Assembly: GCF_004745645.1 (NCBI RefSeq)
Contig: NZ_SRMB01000003.1
Span: forward strand, 1-64,000
Source of the DNA: Hymenobacter metallicola
Lineage (GTDB): Bacteria; Bacteroidota; Bacteroidia; Cytophagales; Hymenobacteraceae
Direction: 5' to 3'
DNA length: 64,000 nt
Shown: piece by piece, positions 54,651-61,048 of the stretch
Layout: the number at the start of each line of letters is the position of its first letter
Position numbering within the stretch: the stretch's first letter is position 1
Notes under the pieces: model-generated
The model's database searches: none
What the model saw: only the letters and a program-made list of their open reading frames with translations
Told to the model about the DNA's origin: nothing
Translations under genes and position numbers: made by a program

Positions 54651-55166
54651 CGGCAACAGCGCTAACGGTGGAATATAGCGCATAGACTATGCTCGTAACG
54701 CAAAGCTGCTTCCATACCTGGGAGCAGGAGGCGGGTGCGGAGTGCTCAATTATAAGCCCTTATAAACTTTCCCGAAGGGCTAATTGAAGTTTTTCAAGCT
54801 CGCTGTCAGCTATTTGTCTTATTAATATGATTTATCATAGAACGACACTTACAGTTTACAGGACGGAAACAATTTTAATACACAATTGCACTTTATAACC
54901 CGCATCCTATGGACATCTATCCAATTAATCCTGTCGATTTACTACATACAATACAATTATCACTTAGGCGCATTAAGCAATAACAACTGACATTTCAAGC
55001 CCTAAACACTTGTTTAAATATATTTTACAGAGTTATTGGGTCTGATTATTAACACGATAGGGTACTAGAAAAAAGTTATTTATAGCGACATAATACAAAT
55101 CAACAAAACACCTAGTACTTTTGCGGCCCCTTAGAAAAAAGGGATTTTTCAAATAAAAGCTTATTT
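54651..55166. other. AT-rich intergenic region before the Oar-like receptor
   Basis: No gene is visible in these 516 bp. From about 54750 the sequence is much richer in A and T than the rest of the window. A small stem (AGCCCTT/AAGGGCT, 54755-54781) and the -7 box at 55116 are the only recognisable signals. It is probably an extended promoter region. Confidence 0.6.
55116..55123 (+). promoter_or_regulatory. -7 box of the Oar-like receptor
   Basis: TACTTTTG is an exact TAnnTTTG match 43 nt before the ATG at 55167. No TTG lies at the expected -33 position. A weak CCCTT/AAGGG hairpin followed by T5 lies in the predicted leader (about 55129-55148). Confidence 0.5.
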
Positions 55167-58100
55167 ATGAGTAAATTACGTTTACGCCATCTGGTGTTGC
55201 TGATGCTGACGCTGCTGTCGGCGCGGTTGGGCATGGCGCAGAGTACCACCGCAGCCATGAGCGGTATCATTACCGACAAGGGCGGGGCGGAGCTGCCGGG
55301 GGCTACCATCATTGCCACCCACGGCCCGACCAACACGCAGTACATTTCGCCGACCAACTCGGAAGGCCGCTACAACATTACCAACATGCGCGTAGGCGGC
55401 CCCTACAGCGTGCGGGTCACCTACATTGGCTACAAGGACATTACCCGGGAAGGCATCTTCCTGAGCCTGGGCCAGAACCAGCGCCTCGACATCAACCTTA
55501 GCGAAGCTACCGAGCAGCTGAACGAAGTGGTGGTAAGCGGCCGGCGCGACGGTATCATGAACGCCAGCCGCATGGGTTCGGAAACCCGCGTTTCGCGCGA
55601 GCAGCTGCAGCGCCTGCCCACCCTGAACCGTTCCCTGAACGACTTCGTGCGCCTCACGCCCCAGGCCAACGGCGGCACGAGCAGCTCCATCGGCGGGGCC
55701 AACAACCGCTACAACAACATCACCATCGACGGCGCGGTCAACAACGACGTGTTTGGCTTGGCGCCCAGTGCTACCCCCGGCGGGCAGGCCGGCACCCAGC
55801 CCATTGCCCTCGACGCAATCCAGGAAATTCAGGTGGTCGTGTCGCCCTACGACGTGATGCTGGGCAATTTCACCGGCGGCGGTATCAACGCCGTGACCCG
55901 TTCGGGCTCGAACGACCTTTCCGCTTCGATTTACGGCTTCGGCCGTAACCAGAACTCCATTGGCAAGAGCGTGACGGAACCCCGCACCAAAGCCGACGAG
56001 TTTTACAACTACCAGACCGGAGCCCGCGTGGGCGGCGCCGTGGTCCGCGACAAAGTCTTCTTCTTCCTGAACGCCGAAATTGCCCGGGCCAGCACCCCAC
56101 TGGGTTTTGAGCCCGGTTCGTCTTCGTCGAGCATCAACCCGACGACCCTGGCCGGCATTGCGGCCTACGCCAAGCAGCGCTACGGCTACGACGTGGGCAA
56201 CTACGGCAGCGTCACGAACCGCACGGAGAGCAACAAGGTATTCGGCCGTCTGGACTTCAACCTCTCGAACAACCACCAGCTCACGCTGCGGCACAACTAC
56301 GTGGAGGCTTTCTCCGACAACCTGACCCGGACCTCCATCAACTTCCGCTACGGCAACAACGGCTACCGTTTCAGCAACGTGACCAACAGCTCGGTGGCCG
56401 AATTGAACAGCCGCCTGGGCCGCTTCTCCAACAAGCTGCTGCTGAGCTATAGCCGCATCCGGGACCGGCGGGACACCCGCGGCACCCTGCTGCCCTCGTT
56501 CAGCATCGTCGACAACGGCAACACCTACCTCTTTGGCACGGAGCGCAGCTCGTCGCTCAACAGCCTGAACCAGGATATCGTGGAAGTAACCGACAACTTG
56601 ACGGCTACTTTCGGTAAGCACACCCTGACGCTGGGCACGCACAATGAAGCCTTCAAGTTCCGGAACCTGTTTATTGCCGACGGCAACGGGGCCTACACCT
56701 TTACCTCGCTGCAGAACTTCTACCAGGACAAGGCCACCCGCGTGCAGGCAGCCTACGCTACTTCCGGCGACGGCGCGGCGGCTTTCAAAGCCATGCAGCT
56801 GGGCTTCAATGTGCAGGACCAGTACTCGCCCCTCGAAAACCTGCGCCTGACGGCTGGTTTGCGCCTCGACGTGCCCGTGTTCATGGATAAGCCCGTGTAC
56901 AACCCGCTGGTGGACAACCAGACGGCCTTCGACAGCTACGGCGACCTGAACACCCAGAACGTGCCGAGCGGCCAGCTGCTGTGGGCGCCCCGCCTGGGCT
57001 TCAACTACGACGTGAACAACGACGCCAAAGTGCAGCTGCGCGGTGGTACGGGTGTCTTCACCGGCCGCGTGCCCTACGTTTGGATTGCGAATAGCTACAC
57101 CAACAGCGGCATGCTGCAGGGCAACCTGGACATCAACAACACGGCCTACAACACCAGCAACCCGAACAACCCGCGCTACTTGTCGACGATTGAGACGGAC
57201 GTAACCCGGATTCCAACCACGTACAGCGCCGGCGCTTCGAAGACCGCTCAGATCAACGTGCTGGCCAAAGATTTCAAGCTGCCCCAGGTATGGCGCTCGA
57301 ACTTGGCCGTGGACTTCCGCCTGCCCGGCGACGTCATTGCGACCCTGGAAGGCGTGTACTCGAAGACGCTCAACGACATCTACTATCAGGATGCCAACCT
57401 GGCGGCGCCCATCGGGAAGCTGGCCGGCCCCGACCAGCGCCCCGTGTACGCCAGCGGCACTGCCCGCCGGGTAGATGCCAACTTCACGAACGTATATGTG
57501 CTGAAGAACACCGACAAAGGCTACCGCTACAACCTGACGGCTCAGCTGCAGAAGCAGTTTGCCGATGGCCTGAACACTTCCGTGGCCTATACCTACGGTA
57601 AGTCGAAAGAAGTAAACAGCGGCTTCAACACCACGGCTTCGTCGAACTTTGGCTTCAACCAGATCATCACCAACCCGAACGACCCGGAGCTGAGCTTCTC
57701 GCTCAACGACCGTCGGCACCGGGTGCTGGCTACGGCCGGGTACACTTTCCGCTATGCCGGCGACAAACTGGCCACGACCATCTCGGCCGTGTACGAAGGC
57801 TTGGCGGGCCAGCCGCTCACGTATGTGTACGGCAACGGCACCGACCTGAACAGCGACGGTAACACCGGCAACGACCTGGTGTACATTCCCCGCGACGTGC
57901 GTGATGTAAACGAAATCAAGCTGGTAACGACCGACAACCGCACCCTGGCCGAAGTACAGGACCAGCTGGAGGCTTTCATCAACAACGACCCCTACCTGCG
58001 CAGCCGCCGGGGCCAGTACGCCGAGCGTTTTGCGGCTCGCCTGCCCTGGACTCACCAAGTAGACGTGCGCCTGGCCCAGGATTTCAACTTCCAGGCTGGT

Positions 58101-58352
58101 GGCAAGAAGAACACCATTCAGGTGACCTTCGACATCATCAACGTAGGCAACTTGCTCAACCACGACTGGGGCCACCAGTACTCGGTGCAGAACAATGCCC
58201 TGGAACTGCTCCGCGTGGAGTCGACCGGCAACAACGTGCAGCCGACCTTCTCCTTCCCCCGCACCATTGCCACCCGCTCGAACCCCTGGGACGTAGCATC
58301 GCTGCCGTCGCGCTGGCAGGGTCAGTTGGGCGTGCGCTACATTTTCAACTAA
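55167..58352 (+). CDS. Oar-like TonB-dependent outer-membrane receptor
   Basis: The product is 1061 aa. A signal peptide ends near GMAQS (about residue 25). A carboxypeptidase-regulatory-like domain (SGIITDKGGAELPGATIIAT) spans about 31-115, then a plug with LNEVVVSGRR and IDGAVNNDVFGLAPS, and a large barrel ending in LGVRYIFN. This layout matches the Oar family, named from a Myxococcus outer-membrane protein; members import unknown nutrients or have structural roles. The gene stands alone with an AT-rich upstream region and its own terminator, which suggests strong and separately controlled expression. Confidence 0.88.
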   Translation: MSKLRLRHLVLLMLTLLSARLGMAQSTTAAMSGIITDKGGAELPGATIIATHGPTNTQYISPTNSEGRYNITNMRVGGPYSVRVTYIGYKDITREGIFLSLGQNQRLDINLSEATEQLNEVVVSGRRDGIMNASRMGSETRVSREQLQRLPTLNRSLNDFVRLTPQANGGTSSSIGGANNRYNNITIDGAVNNDVFGLAPSATPGGQAGTQPIALDAIQEIQVVVSPYDVMLGNFTGGGINAVTRSGSNDLSASIYGFGRNQNSIGKSVTEPRTKADEFYNYQTGARVGGAVVRDKVFFFLNAEIARASTPLGFEPGSSSSSINPTTLAGIAAYAKQRYGYDVGNYGSVTNRTESNKVFGRLDFNLSNNHQLTLRHNYVEAFSDNLTRTSINFRYGNNGYRFSNVTNSSVAELNSRLGRFSNKLLLSYSRIRDRRDTRGTLLPSFSIVDNGNTYLFGTERSSSLNSLNQDIVEVTDNLTATFGKHTLTLGTHNEAFKFRNLFIADGNGAYTFTSLQNFYQDKATRVQAAYATSGDGAAAFKAMQLGFNVQDQYSPLENLRLTAGLRLDVPVFMDKPVYNPLVDNQTAFDSYGDLNTQNVPSGQLLWAPRLGFNYDVNNDAKVQLRGGTGVFTGRVPYVWIANSYTNSGMLQGNLDINNTAYNTSNPNNPRYLSTIETDVTRIPTTYSAGASKTAQINVLAKDFKLPQVWRSNLAVDFRLPGDVIATLEGVYSKTLNDIYYQDANLAAPIGKLAGPDQRPVYASGTARRVDANFTNVYVLKNTDKGYRYNLTAQLQKQFADGLNTSVAYTYGKSKEVNSGFNTTASSNFGFNQIITNPNDPELSFSLNDRRHRVLATAGYTFRYAGDKLATTISAVYEGLAGQPLTYVYGNGTDLNSDGNTGNDLVYIPRDVRDVNEIKLVTTDNRTLAEVQDQLEAFINNDPYLRSRRGQYAERFAARLPWTHQVDVRLAQDFNFQAGGKKNTIQVTFDIINVGNLLNHDWGHQYSVQNNALELLRVESTGNNVQPTFSFPRTIATRSNPWDVASLPSRWQGQLGVRYIFN

Positions 58353-58378
58353 GCACGGTCTGACCGTCTGCAACCCCG

Positions 58379-58415
58379 GGAGCGGGCGGAGAAATTCTCC
58401 GCCCGCTCCTTTTTT
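58379..58415 (+). terminator. Terminator of the Oar-like gene
   Basis: A 13-bp GC-rich perfect stem (58379-58391 with 58397-58409) is followed by TTTTTT. Confidence 0.92.
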
Positions 58416-58755
58416 ATATAGGCCTTGTGAGAGTCTAGCGGCGGCCGTAGCCGGCTGGTGCAATAGCCCAAGCTGCCATAGCCAAGCTTCGGCATTCCTT
58501 CTAATAATGAAAGCGGAAAGGGGAACCGGAGCTATACAGCCAACATATATGAAATATACAATATTAAGCTTGTTTTCCTAAGCCCATTGGCTCTGGGGCT
58601 TCAACACAACAGAAGTCTGCTCAGCTGGGCACTCAACGGCCCTTCGTTCTAGTGCCGAGCTAGTGAACCTTCTGCAGTTACTCTCCCGTAAGTTTGGTAT
58701 TTTCGGGACACCTTTCTTCCCACCTCACCCCAAGGCGACACTTTAACAGGACTTT
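58416..58755. other. Intergenic region with one promoter box
   Basis: I see no gene, RNA or repeat in these 340 bp. TAAGTTTG, an exact -7 box on plus, lies at 58689-58696, about 60 nt before the next start codon; no -33 TTG accompanies it. Confidence 0.5.
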
Positions 58756-60237
58756 ATGAAGAATTATTTACACGCTGTATTAACCCTTTTGCTTCTGTTT
58801 GGGGTGTCGTGGGTTCCTGCCACGAGCCGGGCAGCCAGCGGAGGGCCCGAGCCACTCAGTGGACAATGGAAAGGACCACTGAAAGTTCCGGGCGGCACGT
58901 TGGATCTAATTTTAACCGTGGTACCCCTGACGGGTGGCACCTACTACGCGGCCTTGGATGTGCCCAAGCAGCGCGTCAGCCGCATGCCGGTGGAAATGGC
59001 CTTGACCAACAGCGACGTGCTGCTCAAGATTGAGCAAGCCGGCAGCCGCTTCACCGGCAAGCTGAGCAAGGACCGGAAGTCGATGACGGGTATCTGGGAG
59101 CAGCCGGGCCTGAAACAGGAGGTTAAGTTTGTGCAGGGCGCCGCGCCCGTGGTCAGTGCTCCTACCTTTAAGCCGGCCCAGCCTTACAAGACCGAGCAGG
59201 TCATCATCACCAACGAAAAGACCGATTTGTGTTTGGGAGCTACCATTACCACGCCCAATGGCAATGGCCCCTTCCCGGCCGTGGTGCTGGTTTCGGACTC
59301 GGGCCCCCAGGACCGCGACGCGGCCTTGCAGGAGGACTACCGCATGTTTGCCATCCTGGCTGACTACTTGGCCCGCCACGGCATGGTGGTGCTGCGCTAC
59401 GACGACCGGGGCGTGGGCAAATCGGGCGGCAAGTACGCGGCGGCTACCACGGCCGACCTGATGACCGACGCGGAGGCGGCCATGAACTACCTGCGCAGCC
59501 GGCCCCGGATCGACAAAAAGAACGTGGGGATGATCGGCCACGGCGAAGGCGCCAACATTGCCCTGTTAGCAGCCGCCGAACCCAAAGGCCCCGATTTTGT
59601 GGTGTCGCTGGCCGGCTACGGCATGCCCGGCCGCGACGTGCTGCGGCGGCAGCAAGTAGAAATTATGCGCATGATTGGCGGCAACGCCACGCAGGTAGAC
59701 GCGGCCCTGAAGCTGCACGACAAGATGATCAACATCATTCGTCAGACACCGAACAGCAACCAGGCCCGGGGCAAGCTCGCCGCCATGATTCGGATGAGCA
59801 ACGTGGACATTGACCCTACCATGGCCCGGGCCCGCGCCGCGCAGCTCGTTTCGCCCTGGTACCGCTACTACCTCGACTTCGACCCCAAAGTGAAGCTCCC
59901 GGCCGTGAAGTGCCCCGTGTTGGCGCTCAACGGCGTGGAAGACTTGCAGGTGGCCGCCACCAAGAACCTGGCAACGCTGAGCAAAGGCCTGAAAGCGGGC
60001 GGCAACCGGCACGTCAAAACGGTTAAAATAGCCGGGGTCAACCACATTTTTCAACCCGACGAGTCGCAGTGGCCGCTGGTAAACGGGGAGCAGCAGCCCA
60101 ACTTCTCGCCCAAAGCCCTGGCCCTGATGCAAACCTGGCTGGAGGAAAATGCCAAGCCCGGCCCCATCCTGAAAACGCCCCGCTCGAACCCCAAGCCCGA
60201 CGTGAAGAAAGTATCCAAGCCCACGGCTCAGAATTAG
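58756..60237 (+). CDS. Exported alpha/beta-hydrolase-fold protein lacking nucleophile Ser
   Basis: The product is 493 aa with a signal peptide (MKNYLHAVLTLLLLFGVSWV). An N-terminal beta domain (about 35-135) precedes an alpha/beta-hydrolase domain. DDRGVGKSGGKY near 216 is typical of the S9/DUF3887-type hydrolases. The nucleophile elbow reads GHGEG with Gly at residue 263 (codon GGC at 59542), where homologues I know have GHSEG. The Asp in GVEDLQV (396) and the His in GVNHIFQ (430) are kept. The protein may be inactive as an esterase or peptidase, and may bind ligand only. The C-terminal tail is Pro/Lys-rich. Confidence 0.82.
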   Translation: MKNYLHAVLTLLLLFGVSWVPATSRAASGGPEPLSGQWKGPLKVPGGTLDLILTVVPLTGGTYYAALDVPKQRVSRMPVEMALTNSDVLLKIEQAGSRFTGKLSKDRKSMTGIWEQPGLKQEVKFVQGAAPVVSAPTFKPAQPYKTEQVIITNEKTDLCLGATITTPNGNGPFPAVVLVSDSGPQDRDAALQEDYRMFAILADYLARHGMVVLRYDDRGVGKSGGKYAAATTADLMTDAEAAMNYLRSRPRIDKKNVGMIGHGEGANIALLAAAEPKGPDFVVSLAGYGMPGRDVLRRQQVEIMRMIGGNATQVDAALKLHDKMINIIRQTPNSNQARGKLAAMIRMSNVDIDPTMARARAAQLVSPWYRYYLDFDPKVKLPAVKCPVLALNGVEDLQVAATKNLATLSKGLKAGGNRHVKTVKIAGVNHIFQPDESQWPLVNGEQQPNFSPKALALMQTWLEENAKPGPILKTPRSNPKPDVKKVSKPTAQN

Positions 60238-60324
60238 CGCCAGCCGCTACCCGCATACACGCAGCCCCGCTGGCAGCTTCCGGAAACGGAACTTGTCGGC
60301 GGGGCTGCTGCTTATAGCTCCACC

Positions 60325-60876
60325 ATGGCCACGCTGCACACCGATCTGGAAGACCTGCTTGCCTTTGGGATGCTCAGCGCCCACACGCTCGACATTCTGC
60401 AGCACAAGTATGGGGTGAGCGAAGGCGACCTGTTCTCGGCCGTTACCCGGGTCGTGCGGCAGCGCCGGGCCGAAACCGAGCACCCGCAGATGCTGCGGGA
60501 GCTGCAACAGAAACGCCAGGCCATGCTCACCGATGCCCGCGTCTGTCGGCACTGCGGCGAGGCTATTGCCGCCCGGGCGGCCATGCGCCACCTTTGGCAG
60601 GTCCACGATATTATTGCCCGCACTACCTGGCCCGGGCATTATTTGGCATCGGTCTGCGGCGGCCGGGCAGATGGCCCCGCAGAGCCGGAAGCCTCGGTGA
60701 AGCCCACCAACGCCCGGCGCTACCTGGTACGCAGCCGCGGCTACACCATTATGATCGTGAGTGAGCGGGGCCTGAACCACCGCTACCGCAGCGCCGATTT
60801 GAAGCGCGACAACCAGCGCCAGGGCTTCCGGCAGTGCCTGCGCGGCACCTTCATCCTGGTGCCCATGCGGGCCTAA
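60325..60876 (+). CDS. Hypothetical protein with C2H2-like zinc-finger motif
   Basis: The product is 183 aa, soluble. The N-terminal half is helical (MATLHTDLEDLLAFGMLSAH). Residues 74-94 contain C-x2-C-x11-H-x4-H (CRHCGEAIAARAAMRHLWQVH), close to a classical C2H2 finger. After a Pro/Ala linker the C-terminal 60 residues are basic (YRSADLKRDNQRQGF). It could bind nucleic acid or protein; I do not recognise a family. A long antisense frame exists here but has no recognisable features. It starts 87 nt after the hydrolase and ends before a terminator. Confidence 0.65.
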   Translation: MATLHTDLEDLLAFGMLSAHTLDILQHKYGVSEGDLFSAVTRVVRQRRAETEHPQMLRELQQKRQAMLTDARVCRHCGEAIAARAAMRHLWQVHDIIARTTWPGHYLASVCGGRADGPAEPEASVKPTNARRYLVRSRGYTIMIVSERGLNHRYRSADLKRDNQRQGFRQCLRGTFILVPMRA

Positions 60877-60917
60877 GGCAATTTCCCGTCTATCATTCTC
60901 CGTTAACGCCAACACAC

Positions 60918-60955
60918 AAAAGCCCTTCCCTACGCCGATGTAGGGAAGGGCTTTT
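60918..60955 (+). terminator. Terminator of the zinc-finger-like gene
   Basis: A 16-bp stem (AAAAGCCCTTCCCTAC with its complement) has a short loop and T4 end. Confidence 0.85.
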
Positions 60956-60995
60956 CACATAGAATAGAAGAACACCAGAAGGCCTGGGTACAAGC

Positions 60996-61029
60996 AAAAA
61001 GCCCGCCCGCAACTGCGGACGGGCTTTTT
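60996..61029 (-). terminator. Terminator of the T9SS-cargo gene
   Basis: A 15-bp stem with one mismatch (60996-61010 with 61015-61029), four-nt loop and T5 on the minus strand, 20 nt beyond the stop at 61049. Confidence 0.82.
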
Positions 61030-61048
61030 CAGCATACTTTGAAACAGG

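Noticed and set aside
55182..58463. 1093-codon open frame on the minus strand opposite the Oar-like receptor
   Set aside because: It is antisense to a clear TonB receptor and is Val/His/Gln-rich shadow sequence without motifs. It also runs through the receptor's terminator.
60247..60915. 222-codon minus-strand frame opposite the zinc-finger-like gene
   Set aside because: The plus-strand protein has a coherent metal-binding motif and a terminator placed for it; the minus-strand product has neither.
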